DNA of 64,000 nucleotides, taken from positions 5,205,001 through 5,269,000 of the forward strand of contig NZ_CP134605.1 of the NCBI RefSeq assembly GCF_031844685.1. The letters are read 5' to 3'. The translations under genes and the position numbers were made by a program. This document shows positions 15,904 through 25,185 of the stretch, one piece after another (the first letter of the stretch is position 1; each line of letters begins with the position of its first letter). This DNA comes from Streptomyces sp. ITFR-21. GTDB taxonomy: Bacteria; Actinomycetota; Actinomycetes; Streptomycetales; Streptomycetaceae. The notes beneath the pieces are model-generated. The model had not been told where the DNA came from. It saw only the letters and a program-made list of their open reading frames with translations, and ran no database searches.

Positions 15904-17082
15904 TCAGCGGGAGCGCTTGTAGAACGGCAGCGCCACGACCCCGTGCGGCTCCCGCACCCCGCGGATGTCCACCGCGACCCCCGCCGAGCCCGGCGCCGCG
16001 TACGCCGCGTCCACGTACGCCATCGCGATCGGGACCCCGAGGGTGGGGGAGGGCGCCCCGGAGGTGACCTCGCCGATGACCGCGCCGGCCGCGTCCGTCA
16101 CCGGGTAGCCCGCCCGCGGCACCCGGCGGCCCTCGGCGACCAGCCCGACCAGCTTGCGCGGCGGTGCGGCGGCGGCCCGCCCGGCGGCGGCGGTCAGTGC
16201 CCGCCGGCCCACGAAGTCCCCGGGTTTGCCGAACGCCACCACCCGGCCCAGCCCCGCGTCGAAGGGCGTGACGGCGGCGCTCAGCTCGTGCCCGTACAGC
16301 GGCATCCCGGCCTCCAGCCGCAGCGTGTCCCGGCAGGACAGCCCGCAGGGTACGAGCCCGGCCGCCGCCCCCGCCCCGCTCAGCGCCCGCCACAGCCGCT
16401 CGGCGTCGGCCGGCGCCACGAACAGCTCGAAGCCGTCCTCGCCGGTGTAGCCGGTCCTGGCGATCAGCGCGTCCACCCCGGCGACCGTGCCGGGCAGCCC
16501 GGCGTAGTACTTGAGGTGGTCCAGGTCGGCGTCGGTGACCGACTTCAGGATGCCGGGCGCCTCCGGGCCCTGGACGGCGAGCAGGGCGTACGCGTCCCGG
16601 TCGTCGCGGACCCGCGCCTCGAACCCGGTCGCCCGCTCGGTCACCGCGTCCAGCACGGTCTGCGCGTTGGAGGCGTTGGCGACGATCAGGTACGTGTCGT
16701 CGGCCGTCCGGTAGACGATCAGGTCGTCCAGGATGCCGCCGCCCGGCGCGCAGATCATGGTGTACCGGGCCCGGCCGACCGCCAGCGCGGACAGGTGGCC
16801 GACCAGGGCGTGGTCCAGGGCCCGGCCCGCCTGCGGCCCGGTGACGGTGATCTCACCCATGTGCGAGAGGTCGAAGAGGCCGGCGCGGGTGCGTACCGCC
16901 TGGTGCTCCTCGCGCTCGCTGGCGTACCGCAGCGGCATGTCCCAGCCCGCGAAGTCGGTCATGGTGGCGCCGAGGGCGCGGTGCAGCGCGTCCAGCGCGG
17001 TGCGGCGGGTCGCGGGCACCGGTACGGGCGTGGACACGGGCACGGAAACGGGCGCGGCCTGCGGGTCGCGGGGTTCGCTCAT
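15904..17082 (-). CDS. gcvT: Glycine cleavage system T protein (aminomethyltransferase)
   Basis: The protein releases ammonia and transfers the methylene group to tetrahydrofolate. The start at ATG 17082 follows GGGAGC and gives 392 residues; the first 22 form a Pro/Val-rich tail not typical of the family, with homology beginning at [14 protein letters not shown]. Folate-binding features include [10 protein letters not shown], the catalytic Asp region [19 protein letters not shown], and [11 protein letters not shown]. The C-terminal barrel ends with [19 protein letters not shown]. It is the first gene after a tandem glycine riboswitch and should be switched on when glycine is abundant. Confidence 0.98.
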   Translation of the reverse strand: MSEPRDPQAAPVSVPVSTPVPVPATRRTALDALHRALGATMTDFAGWDMPLRYASEREEHQAVRTRAGLFDLSHMGEITVTGPQAGRALDHALVGHLSALAVGRARYTMICAPGGGILDDLIVYRTADDTYLIVANASNAQTVLDAVTERATGFEARVRDDRDAYALLAVQGPEAPGILKSVTDADLDHLKYYAGLPGTVAGVDALIARTGYTGEDGFELFVAPADAERLWRALSGAGAAAGLVPCGLSCRDTLRLEAGMPLYGHELSAAVTPFDAGLGRVVAFGKPGDFVGRRALTAAAGRAAAAPPRKLVGLVAEGRRVPRAGYPVTDAAGAVIGEVTSGAPSPTLGVPIAMAYVDAAYAAPGSAGVAVDIRGVREPHGVVALPFYKRSR

Positions 17083-17107
17083 CGGAAAGTGCTCCCAGAC
17101 GGATCGA

Positions 17108-17355
17108 CGGACGGACGTGGCCAAGCGGGAACCTGGCCTCCCCATCTGTCATCGGAACCTGAGAGGTTCACCGTGACCCGCGAGGGGGCACGGCTTGCAC
17201 CGTGGGTGGGACCGGCCCCGTACCGCGCAGCGCGGCAGCGGCCCGTCCGCTTTTCAGATCTGCCTCGGTCGCGCGGTATCTGTGCCTGAGAGATTCAAGG
17301 GAGGACTTGCTCCTTCGGCGCCCGCCCCGACCGGGGGCGGAACTCTCCCGCGCGG
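17108..17355 (-). promoter_or_regulatory. Tandem glycine riboswitch upstream of gcvT
   Basis: Read on the minus strand, the first aptamer begins GGGAGAGTTCC (from about 17350), contains GCGCCGAAGGAGCAAGTC and closes with CTCTCAGGCA near 17280. The second runs through GATCTGAAAAGCGG, CGGTGCAAGCCG and GTGAACCTCTCAGGTTCC, ending near 17150. These are signature elements of the two-aptamer glycine riboswitch. A GACAGATGGGGAGGCC segment follows before the gcvT start. Glycine binding is expected to raise gcvT-gcvH-glyA expression. Confidence 0.95.
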
Positions 17356-17469
17356 CCTCCAACGGCCGTTATGCAAGGTGTCCGGCCCATCATCGCATGC
17401 CCGCGGGCCCGGCAGCCGCTAGGGTTTCCGGGCAGCAGGACAGTGGCACATGGGCGGACAAGGGTGGAC

Positions 17470-18213
17470 ATGGAGAATCCGGCACCGTACATATGGCCGG
17501 CCAACGAGCTGGAAGAGGTGCTCGCCGCGAGCCTGGGCGACCCCTCGGCGACGCCCCGGCTGATGGAGGTGCTCAGCCGGTCCCGGGTGTGGGTGCCACT
17601 GCCCAACGGCGGCCACCAGGGCGCCCCGGGCTTCGACCTGCCCACCATGGAACTGGAGGGCGCGCCCTACGTGCCGGTGTTCAGCTCCGAGCAGCAGTTC
17701 CGGCAGGCCGCCGACGGCATGTCCTGCACGATCGCGCCGGTGCACGAGTTCGCCCGCGGGCTGCCCCCGCTGGTGGGCATCGCGGTGAACCCGGGCGGGG
17801 CCGTGGGAGTGCCGGTGCCGCCGGCCGCCGTGGCGGGGCTGTGCCGTCCGGAGGGCGGCGGGCCCGGCGCCCCGCGGCCCGGCGCCCGGGTGCGGCTGTG
17901 GCAGCCGGCTCCGCACGAGGAGCCGGTGGACTTCCTGGCCGCGGCGGCGGCCGAGTTCGCGGTGAGCCCGGTGGTGCTCAGCGCCCGCCGGGCGCTGGCC
18001 TCGGTGGAGGAGAAGGCGCCCGAGCTGTTCGTCGGGGTGGAGCTGGACCGCTGGCAGGAGGCGGACCGGGCCGCCGCGATGGACGCCGTCGGCCGGGCAC
18101 TGGGCGCGGTGCCGCTGCCCTGGCAGGTCCAGCTGATCCTGCTCGACGTGGCCCAGGACCCGGTGAGCGACTGGATGCTGGAGCAGGTCGGGCCGTTCTT
18201 CGTCCGGGACTGA
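17470..18213 (+). CDS. SseB-family protein, shorter paralogue
   Basis: The 247-residue protein is read from ATG 17470 behind AAGGG; GTG 17464 is an alternative. The central part (about 45-110) carries the SseB N-terminal pattern of short hydrophobic strands: RVWVPLPNG, APYVPVFSSEQQFRQ and the AVNPGG segment. A separate C-terminal domain (about 145-247) has the SseB-C character, with ELFVGVELDRW and PWQVQLILLD. The name comes from E. coli SseB, linked to enhanced serine sensitivity; the molecular role is unknown. It is divergent from the glycine-riboswitch-controlled gcv genes and followed by a second SseB-like gene, consistent with a link to serine/glycine balance. Soluble; no signal or membrane segment. 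Confidence 0.85.
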   Translation: MENPAPYIWPANELEEVLAASLGDPSATPRLMEVLSRSRVWVPLPNGGHQGAPGFDLPTMELEGAPYVPVFSSEQQFRQAADGMSCTIAPVHEFARGLPPLVGIAVNPGGAVGVPVPPAAVAGLCRPEGGGPGAPRPGARVRLWQPAPHEEPVDFLAAAAAEFAVSPVVLSARRALASVEEKAPELFVGVELDRWQEADRAAAMDAVGRALGAVPLPWQVQLILLDVAQDPVSDWMLEQVGPFFVRD

Positions 18214-18266
18214 CCGCGCGACCAGCGGGTATCCGCGGAGCGTCGCGGAGTGTCGCCGGCCGACTA

Positions 18267-18285
18267 CGTATATGCCGCGTATACG
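18267..18285. promoter_or_regulatory. A/T-rich inverted repeat before the second SseB-like gene
   Basis: CGTATA and TATACG are separated by 7 bases, 205 bases before the GTG start. It is the most A/T-rich patch of the gap and could be part of an operator or promoter. Confidence 0.3.
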
Positions 18286-18489
18286 CCGACTTTAGCCGGT
18301 GCGGGTTGAGTCGGTCAGCGTTCCACCGGGAACACTCGACCTGATTTGATGGCAGGCAGCGCACGGATGTGCGCCGGACGGACCGAACAGGCCGACCGGA
18401 CCGGGCAGCCGGGCACGGTCGGCGGACAGCACACAGAACCGAACAGCGCAAAGAGCGGACAACCGACCAAGGGGAAGGGGCGGTCCCAC

Positions 18490-19260
18490 GTGATCGCGGG
18501 CGCGCAAGGCGGCGCGGCGGCGGCCGGCCATATGGAGCAGATGCTGCTCCAGGTGGCCCCCGGCCGGTTCGACGCTTACGAGAACCTGCTCGGATCGCTG
18601 GCCGCCGGCCAGGTGTGGATGCTGCTGTGGCGGGGTTCGACCGGCTCGGCGGACGCCCAGTACGGCAGCATGGAGATCGGCGGCCACGGCTACGCGCCCT
18701 GCTGCACCTCGCCCCGCGAACTGGCCGCCAGTGGCTGGACCCGCGAGCACGAGGTGGTCTCCGGGCGGGACATCGCGCTCACCCTCTACCCCGACCGCTG
18801 CGGCCTGTGGCTCAACCCGCACGCGGCCGACGGCGGCGTCGGCGTGCCCTGGCCGGACCTGAGACGGATCGCCGTCGGCCTGGACCTGCTGCCGGCCGGA
18901 CCGCTCCAGATCGGCGAACCCTCCCTGCAGATCCCGCAGTTCTACGCCCTGCTGGCCCAGGCCGCCCACCGCACCCCGGCGGTCCGCTCGCTGCGCCGGG
19001 CCTGGGTCCAGCCGGCCCTCGGCGAGCCGTACCTCGCGGTCGGCGTCGAGGTGTACGACTCCTCGCCGCAGGCGGTCGAGTCGGTCCGGCTGATGATGCG
19101 GCAGGCCGTGTCCGGCGTCCCGGACGGCCTCGCGGTCTCCACGGTCGCCATGGCGGACGCGTACGACCCGGTGGGCATGTGGATGCGGGCCAACGGCCAG
19201 CCGTTCTTCGACCGCGAGGCGTACGGCGGCGGCGCCTCGTGGGGCCCGGCGCGCTACTGA
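18490..19260 (+). CDS. SseB-family protein, longer-C-domain paralogue
   Basis: The start chosen is GTG 18490, directly after a run of AAGGGG sites; it gives 256 residues. The open frame upstream has a composition typical of noncoding DNA. The N-terminal half contains MLLQVAPGRFDAYENLLGSL and QVWMLLWRGS, and the C-terminal half contains PYLAVGVEVYDSSPQAVESV, matching the SseB-C style seen in the previous gene. The protein ends with FDREAYGGGASWGPARY. Two adjacent SseB-like genes beside gcv/glyA/sdaA suggest a shared role in serine or glycine stress, but this is inferred. No catalytic motif was recognised. Confidence 0.82.
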   Translation: MIAGAQGGAAAAGHMEQMLLQVAPGRFDAYENLLGSLAAGQVWMLLWRGSTGSADAQYGSMEIGGHGYAPCCTSPRELAASGWTREHEVVSGRDIALTLYPDRCGLWLNPHAADGGVGVPWPDLRRIAVGLDLLPAGPLQIGEPSLQIPQFYALLAQAAHRTPAVRSLRRAWVQPALGEPYLAVGVEVYDSSPQAVESVRLMMRQAVSGVPDGLAVSTVAMADAYDPVGMWMRANGQPFFDREAYGGGASWGPARY

Positions 19261-19450
19261 CCGCCGCCCGCGGGCGGCGCCACCCGTTCCGGGACGGAAG
19301 CCGGACCGGTACGGCGGCGCCGGGCCGGCCCACGGCCGCCGCTCCCCCCGCGGACAGCGGGGCCGCCCCGACCGACCGCACGGGGAGACCGCGCCCGCTC
19401 CCGTACCGCGTCGCCCGCTTCCGGAGCGGGACACCCGCATCCGCGCCGCG

Positions 19451-20974
19451 TCACTTCTCCCGGGCGAAGATGCCCTCCAGCAGCCCCAGCGGCGGGCTCC
19501 CCAGCGCCAGCAGCGACGTGTGGAAGCGCGGCAGCGAGAACTCCCCGCCCCACTTGCGCCTGGCCCGCGCCCGCAGCCGCATGATCTCCAGCTTTCCCCA
19601 GGTGTAGCGGCCGTAGCCGGCGTCGAAGGTGCCGCGCCGCGCCTCGGACGCGGCGCTGGTACGGGCCAGGTGGGCGTCGCGCATGAACAGCCGGGTGGCC
19701 TCCTCCAGGTCCATCGTGCCGGTGTGCAGACCGATCGCGCAGGTCAGCCGGGTGACCCGGACCAGCGCCTCCAGGGCGACGCCGATGGCGAAGCGCGGGT
19801 CGTGGGCGCGGAAGCCCTCCTCCAGGCAGACCTCTTCGACGTAGTGCGCCCAGCCCTCGCTGAAGGAGAGGCTGTGCAGGGTGCGGCGGACCGGGCCGCG
19901 GGTGCGGCGCAGTGCCCGGCCGTGCGCGAAGTGGCCGGGGGAGACCTCGTGCACGGTGATCGCCGGCAGGCTGGTCCGGCTGAAGACCGTCAGCCACTCC
20001 TCGCGCTCCTCGGCCGGCCAGTCCGGATCCGGCGGGGTGACGTGGTACCAGGAGGGCGCGTCGGACTCGCCGGGCGCCTCCCACGCCATCATGGCCATCG
20101 ACCAGCGGCGCGACGGCGGGGCGGGGCCGACCAGGCACTCCCCGTCGACGTAGGGGGCCAGCCCGTGCTCCTTGGTGAAGGCGATCACCTCGTCGGTGAG
20201 CCGGGCCGCCTCCGGGATGACCTGGTCGGCGCCCGGGTGGTCGGCCAGCAGTTCGGGGATCAGCTCGTCGACCGTGCGGCGCGGGTCGAGGGCGCGGCAG
20301 GAGTCGGCGAGCAGCTCGGTCAGCCGGTCGCGCTCCCGGCCGGCGTCCCCGGCCAGCGCCTCCAGGTCCACCCGCAGCCCCTCCTGGGCTCCCATCAGCG
20401 AGGCGAGTGCCTTGCCGCCGAGCCGCGGGTCGGGGTCGCCGTGCTCGGCCGCGTCCTCCAGCCGGGCCAGCAGCCGGGCGTGCGCGGCGAGCGCGGCGGC
20501 CTCCGCCGGGCTCCGCTCCGGGTCGAGGCCGACGGCCAGGCCGCGGGCCGCGCCGAGCAGCGCCGCCGCGACCGGGGCGTTCACCCGGTCCAGCGCCGAC
20601 AGCGAGGCGTCGATCGCCTCCGGCCAGTGCGCGAGGTGCCTGCGGCGGGCCCTGGCCCGCTCCTTGCGGGGCGCGTACTCCCGGTCGTAGCAGGCCAGTT
20701 CCAGGTTGGACAGATGCGGATACGGGTCGCGCCGGTGCATCTCCAGATCGCCGTACTGGGTGCGCAGCGCCTTCTCGAAGATCCGCAGGTGCGCCTCGTC
20801 GTGGGTGTCGTCCAGCCGGCCCTCCGCGCGGCGGGCGCGGACCACTTCTGCCAGCGCCCGGCGCACCCCGGCGGGGGACAGATCCTGGACCCGGCCGTCG
20901 TACTCGTGCAGGCCCGCCATTTCCCGGGCCTGTGGCATCATCAGGTCATACACCGCGCGCAGCCGCTCGTTCAC
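19451..20974 (-). CDS. DUF885 family peptidase-like protein
   Basis: The preferred start is GTG 20974, giving 507 residues, because family similarity begins at NERLRAVYDLM; an ATG at 21040 would add 22 residues. Neither has a clear ribosome site. The DUF885 family is all-helical and carries an HExxPGH-type metal site, here HEVSPGHF, preceded by a conserved block with SWYHVTPPDP and followed by LSFSEGWAHYVEEVCLEEGF, which supplies further acidic residues. These features support a zinc-dependent peptidase or dipeptidase in the cytosol. The divergent neighbour is an oligopeptide importer, so a role in breaking down imported peptides is plausible but unproven. Confidence 0.87.
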   Translation of the reverse strand: MNERLRAVYDLMMPQAREMAGLHEYDGRVQDLSPAGVRRALAEVVRARRAEGRLDDTHDEAHLRIFEKALRTQYGDLEMHRRDPYPHLSNLELACYDREYAPRKERARARRRHLAHWPEAIDASLSALDRVNAPVAAALLGAARGLAVGLDPERSPAEAAALAAHARLLARLEDAAEHGDPDPRLGGKALASLMGAQEGLRVDLEALAGDAGRERDRLTELLADSCRALDPRRTVDELIPELLADHPGADQVIPEAARLTDEVIAFTKEHGLAPYVDGECLVGPAPPSRRWSMAMMAWEAPGESDAPSWYHVTPPDPDWPAEEREEWLTVFSRTSLPAITVHEVSPGHFAHGRALRRTRGPVRRTLHSLSFSEGWAHYVEEVCLEEGFRAHDPRFAIGVALEALVRVTRLTCAIGLHTGTMDLEEATRLFMRDAHLARTSAASEARRGTFDAGYGRYTWGKLEIMRLRARARRKWGGEFSLPRFHTSLLALGSPPLGLLEGIFAREK

Positions 20975-21205
20975 CAGACGACCGTACCCCGAGGTACGGG
21001 TCGGTAACGGTCGATGAATCACCACATCACAGTTGCGCATCCGTTCCCGGTCAGGGCTGGCGGGTGATCACCGCGGCACAGAAGAATCCACCGGCAGAAG
21101 GCGCTGTGACGTATCCGAGAACCGTCATCGCGGTCGAATCGACAAAAGCCGCTACAGCGGCGGGCGCGCGCCGGCTACCCGCCGGCGAGAGGGGTCAGCT
21201 ACGCC

Positions 21206-22204
21206 ATGACCGCACCGATTGAGACCACCCATGGACAGGCGGAGGCCCAGCCCGAAGCCATTCTCCAGGGGGCCGGGCGGAAGACGATCGAGGGACGGTC
21301 CCTCGGGCAGATCGCCTGGACGCGCTTCAAGCGCGACAAGGTCGCCGTTGCCGGTGGCATCGTTGTCATCTGCCTGGTGCTGCTCGCCGTCCTCTCCAAG
21401 CTGATCGAGAAGGTCTTCGACCTCGACCCCAACGCCTTCCACCAGGACCTGGTGGACCCCAACACGGTGGCACCCAAGGGCGGCTGGGGCGGGATGAGCT
21501 GGGCGCACCCGCTCGGCGTGGACCCCCAGTTCGGCCGCGACCTGCTGGCCCGGATCATCGAGGGATCCTGGGTGTCGATGCTGGTCGCGACCGGCGCCAC
21601 CTTGCTGTCGGTGATCCTCGGCGTCATCTTCGGAGTGGTCGCCGGCTACTACGGCGGCTGGGTGGACAGCGCCATCAGCCGGCTGATGGACACCTTCCTG
21701 GCCTTTCCGCTGCTGCTGTTCGCGATCTCCATCTCGGCGTCGCTGCAGGACGGCGCGTTCGGCCTGAACGGGCTGCCGCTGCGGATCAGCGTGCTGATCT
21801 TCGTCATCGGCTTCTTCAACTGGCCGTACATGGGCCGGATCATCCGCGGCCAGACACTCTCCCTGCGGGAGCGGGAGTTCGTCGAGGCGGCCCGCAGTCT
21901 CGGCGCCCGCGGGCCGTTCATCCTGTTCAAGGAGCTGCTGCCGAACCTGGTCGCGCCGATCCTGGTCTACTCGACCCTGCTGATCCCGACCAACATCCTC
22001 TTCGAGGCCGCGCTGAGCTTCCTCGGCGTCGGCATCGCGCCGCCGCAGGCGTCCTGGGGCGGCATGCTCAACTCGGCCATCGATCTGTTCTACGCGGACC
22101 CGCAGTACATGGTCGTCCCCGGCCTGGCGATCTTCGTCACCGTCCTGGCGTTCAACCTGCTGGGCGACGGACTGCGCGACGCCCTCGATCCGCGCGGCAA
22201 GTGA
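21206..22204 (+). CDS. Oligopeptide ABC transporter permease, OppC/DppC type
   Basis: The 332-residue inner-membrane protein starts at ATG 21206 behind GAGAGGGG. It has the N-terminal OppC domain, one helix near residues 47-68, a periplasmic-type loop with HPLGVDPQFGRDLLARI, then five more helices. The permease coupling motif is EAARSLGARGPFILFKELLPN (about 230-250), the EAA loop that contacts the ATPases. It is unusual in that this permease precedes the binding protein and is separated from its OppB partner, which lies downstream. The five genes together form a complete importer. Confidence 0.95.
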   Translation: MTAPIETTHGQAEAQPEAILQGAGRKTIEGRSLGQIAWTRFKRDKVAVAGGIVVICLVLLAVLSKLIEKVFDLDPNAFHQDLVDPNTVAPKGGWGGMSWAHPLGVDPQFGRDLLARIIEGSWVSMLVATGATLLSVILGVIFGVVAGYYGGWVDSAISRLMDTFLAFPLLLFAISISASLQDGAFGLNGLPLRISVLIFVIGFFNWPYMGRIIRGQTLSLREREFVEAARSLGARGPFILFKELLPNLVAPILVYSTLLIPTNILFEAALSFLGVGIAPPQASWGGMLNSAIDLFYADPQYMVVPGLAIFVTVLAFNLLGDGLRDALDPRGK

Positions 22205-22277
22205 ACGCCACCCACAGACCACCCGCACGCAGTACGTACCACAGGCTTAAACACCGATTCAGGAGGCTTTCCTCGGC

Positions 22278-24059
22278 ATGAACAGCAGAAAAGCGACAGC
22301 CACGCTGGCGCTTGCCATGGCACTCGCCCTGGGAGCATCCGCGTGCAGCAGCGACTCGAAGGACGACGGCAAGAAGACCGGGGGCGGCACGAAGAGCACC
22401 GCCTCCGGTGTCTCCGCCGCGAAGGACGCCGCCCTGACCGGCATCGTGAACGCCTCGGACAAGAAGGGGGGCACCGTCACGATGGAGAACTCCGACGTGC
22501 CGGACTCCCTCGACCCGGGCAACACGTACTACGGCTGGGTGCAGAACTTCTCCCGCCTCTACGCGCGTACCCTGCTCACCTTCAAGCCGGCCGCCGGCAG
22601 CGCGGGCCTCCAGGTCGTCCCGGACCTCGCCACCGGCCTCGGCAAGGCCAGCGCGGACGCCAAGACGTGGACGTACACCATCCGTCCCGGCCTGAAGTAC
22701 GACGACGGCACGCCGATCACCACCAAGGACATCAAGTACGGCATCGAGCGCAGCAACTTCGCGCCCGAGGCGCTGTCCAACGGCCCGACGTACTTCAAGG
22801 CGTACCTCGAGGGCGGCGACAAGTACCAGGGCCCGTACAAGGACAAGAACCCGAACGGGATCGCGTCCATCGAGACGCCGGACGACACCACGATCGTCTT
22901 CCACCTGTCGAAGCCGTTCGCGGACTTCGACTACCTGGCGACCTTCTCGCAGACGGCCCCGATCCCGGCGGCCAAGGACGACGGCGCCGGCTACGTGAAG
23001 CACATCGTCTCCTCGGGCCCGTACAAGTTCAAGTCCTACCAGGACGGCGTGGGGGCCGACCTGGTGCGCAACCCCGAGTGGTCGCAGGCCACCGACCCGG
23101 TGCGCAAGGCGCTGCCCGACGAGATCAAGATCAAGTTCAAGGTCGACGCGACCAGCATCGACAACGACCTGCTGTCGGGCAACACCACGGTCGACTCCGG
23201 CGGTACCGGCGTCAGCCCGCAGACGCAGGCCAAGGTGATCAACCCGCAGTACGCCAAGAACACCGACGACTCGTACGCCGGTGCCACCTCGTACATGGCG
23301 ATCAACCCCAACGTCGCGCCGTTCGACAACATCGAGTGCCGCAAGGCCGTCGAGTACGCGATCGACAAGGTCTCGGTGCAGACCGCCATCGGCGGCAGCG
23401 TCAAGGGCGACGTGGCGACCACGCTGCTCCCGCCGACCGTCAACGGCTACAGCAAGTTCGACGAGTTCGCGACGCCGGGCGGCAAGGGTGACGTGGCCAA
23501 GGCCAAGCAGTCGCTGACCGCGTGCGGCAAGCCGGGCGGCTTCACCACCAACCTGACCGCCCGCAGCGACCGGCCGACCGAGATGGCGACCGCCACCGCG
23601 ATCCAGAACTCGCTCAAGCAGGTCGGCATCACGGCCAACATCAAGAGCTACCCGGCCGGCAAGTACTTCTCCAACTTCGCCGGTGTGCCGAGCTACGTGC
23701 ACAGCCACCAGCTCGGCCTGATGCTCACCGCGTGGGGCGCCGACTGGCCGACCGGCTACGGCTTCCTGGACCAGATCGTCGACGGTAGCGCCATCAAGCC
23801 GTCCGGTGGCAACAACCTGCAGGAGCTGAACGACCCCGCCATCAACAAGGCGCTGTCGGACGCGATCTCCAACACCGACGCGGCGGCCCGCACCACCGCG
23901 TGGGGCCAGATCGACAAGATGGTCGTGGACACCGCCACCGTGGTGCCGCTGATCTACCGCAAGAACCTGCTCTACCGTCCGGACTCGGCCACCAACGTCA
24001 CCGTGACGCAGGCCTACCTGGGTATGTACGACTACCTGCTGCTCGGCTCGTCCAAGTAG
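22278..24059 (+). CDS. Peptide-binding lipoprotein of the ABC transporter (family 5)
   Basis: The 593-residue protein starts at ATG 22278, 11 bases after AGGAGG. A lipoprotein signal ends at the lipobox GASAC (Cys23). The mature part shows family-5 features: SDVPDSLDPGNTYYGWVQNF, a YTIRPGLKYDDGTPITTKD segment and the ECRKAVEYAIDK motif. It captures peptides (or similar solutes) outside the membrane and delivers them to the two permeases. A very stable hairpin right after this gene may raise its expression above that of the membrane parts. In S. coelicolor the corresponding locus, as I recall, is SCO5476-SCO5480; it is related to, but distinct from, bldK. Confidence 0.95.
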   Translation: MNSRKATATLALAMALALGASACSSDSKDDGKKTGGGTKSTASGVSAAKDAALTGIVNASDKKGGTVTMENSDVPDSLDPGNTYYGWVQNFSRLYARTLLTFKPAAGSAGLQVVPDLATGLGKASADAKTWTYTIRPGLKYDDGTPITTKDIKYGIERSNFAPEALSNGPTYFKAYLEGGDKYQGPYKDKNPNGIASIETPDDTTIVFHLSKPFADFDYLATFSQTAPIPAAKDDGAGYVKHIVSSGPYKFKSYQDGVGADLVRNPEWSQATDPVRKALPDEIKIKFKVDATSIDNDLLSGNTTVDSGGTGVSPQTQAKVINPQYAKNTDDSYAGATSYMAINPNVAPFDNIECRKAVEYAIDKVSVQTAIGGSVKGDVATTLLPPTVNGYSKFDEFATPGGKGDVAKAKQSLTACGKPGGFTTNLTARSDRPTEMATATAIQNSLKQVGITANIKSYPAGKYFSNFAGVPSYVHSHQLGLMLTAWGADWPTGYGFLDQIVDGSAIKPSGGNNLQELNDPAINKALSDAISNTDAAARTTAWGQIDKMVVDTATVVPLIYRKNLLYRPDSATNVTVTQAYLGMYDYLLLGSSK

Positions 24060-24122
24060 TCCAACCGCCCCGACGGGGCATCGAAGAGTAGGCACCGAAC
24101 ACCGGAAGGCAGGTGAAGGCTT

Positions 24123-24161
24123 CGGGGCCGGCGGCCGGGTACCACCCGGCCGCCGGCCCCG
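24123..24161 (+). terminator. Very strong hairpin between binding protein and permease genes
   Basis: CGGGGCCGGCGGCCGGGT (24123-24140) pairs perfectly with ACCCGGCCGCCGGCCCCG (24144-24161) around a 3-base ACC loop: 18 base pairs. It ends 13 bases before the permease GTG, so it may stop or process most transcripts after the binding-protein gene and could also hide the next start. Confidence 0.8.
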
Positions 24162-24174
24162 GCGCCGACCCGCT

Positions 24175-25185
24175 GTGACTGCGTACATCATCCGACGCGT
24201 GATCGCCGCGATTTTCCTGGTGCTGGTCGTCAGCGCGGTCACGTTCCTGATCTTCTTCTGGGTGCCGAAACTCGGCGGCCAGACCACCACCCAGCTGGCC
24301 ACCCAGTACGTGGGCAAGGACGCCAACCCCGAGTCCATCGCGGCGGTGAAGAAGAACCTGGGCCTGGACCTGCCGCTGTACGAGCAGTACTGGCACTTCA
24401 TCAAGGCCATCGTCATGGGCGCGCACTACAAGTTCGGCCCCGACGCGGCCACGTGCCACCGCCCCTGCTTCGGCTACTCCTTCAAGAGCCATGTCGAGGT
24501 GTGGCCCGAGATCAAGCAGCGCATCCCGATCACCGTCTCGCTGGCGATCGGCGCGGCCGTGATCTGGGTGGTCTCCGGCGTGGCCATCGGCGTCGTGTCC
24601 GCCCTCAAGCGCGGCACGGTCTTCGACCGCGTCTCCATGGGCGTGGCACTGGCCGGCGTCTCGCTGCCGATCTTCTTCACCGGCCTGGTCCTCAAGGGCC
24701 TGTTCGTCTACAAGTGGCAGGTCTGGAGCAACATCCAGTACGTCGGCTTCGAGAGCGACCCGGTGCAGTGGGCGTCCAACCTGGTCCTGCCGTGGATCAG
24801 CCTGGCCTTCCTCTACTCCGCGCTGTACGCCCGGCTGACCAGGGCCGGGATGCTGGAGACCATGGGCGAGGACTACATCCGCACCGCGCGCGCCAAGGGC
24901 CTGCCGGAGCGGACGGTCGTCGGCAAGCACGGCCTGCGGGCCGCGCTGACCCCGATCGTCACCATCTTCGGCATGGACTTCGGCCTGCTGATCGGCGGCG
25001 CGGTCCTCACCGAGACGGTCTTCTCCTTCCCGGGCGTCGGCGCCTACGCCGTGCAGGCCATCACCGACAACGACCTGCCCAAGGTGCTCGGGGTGACCAT
25101 CATCGCCGCCGTCTTCATCGTCCTGTGCAACCTGGTCGTGGACTTGCTCTACGCCGCCATCGACCCCCGGGTGAGGTTCTCGTGA
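24175..25185 (+). CDS. Oligopeptide ABC transporter permease, OppB/DppB type
   Basis: The 336-residue membrane protein is read from GTG 24175; no Shine-Dalgarno is visible, because the preceding bases form the right arm of a hairpin. It has the typical OppB start, [20 protein letters not shown], a long extracytoplasmic loop (about 50-115) with two Cys ([11 protein letters not shown]), and five further helices. The EAA-type loop is [20 protein letters not shown], followed by [20 protein letters not shown], a strong OppB signature. The next ATPase gene overlaps by 4 bases (GTGA), indicating translational coupling. Confidence 0.95.
   Translation: MTAYIIRRVIAAIFLVLVVSAVTFLIFFWVPKLGGQTTTQLATQYVGKDANPESIAAVKKNLGLDLPLYEQYWHFIKAIVMGAHYKFGPDAATCHRPCFGYSFKSHVEVWPEIKQRIPITVSLAIGAAVIWVVSGVAIGVVSALKRGTVFDRVSMGVALAGVSLPIFFTGLVLKGLFVYKWQVWSNIQYVGFESDPVQWASNLVLPWISLAFLYSALYARLTRAGMLETMGEDYIRTARAKGLPERTVVGKHGLRAALTPIVTIFGMDFGLLIGGAVLTETVFSFPGVGAYAVQAITDNDLPKVLGVTIIAAVFIVLCNLVVDLLYAAIDPRVRFS

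Noticed and set aside
17168-17362. 64-codon minus-strand frame
   Set aside because: It lies within the glycine riboswitch aptamers and has no ribosome site; chance frame in structured RNA.
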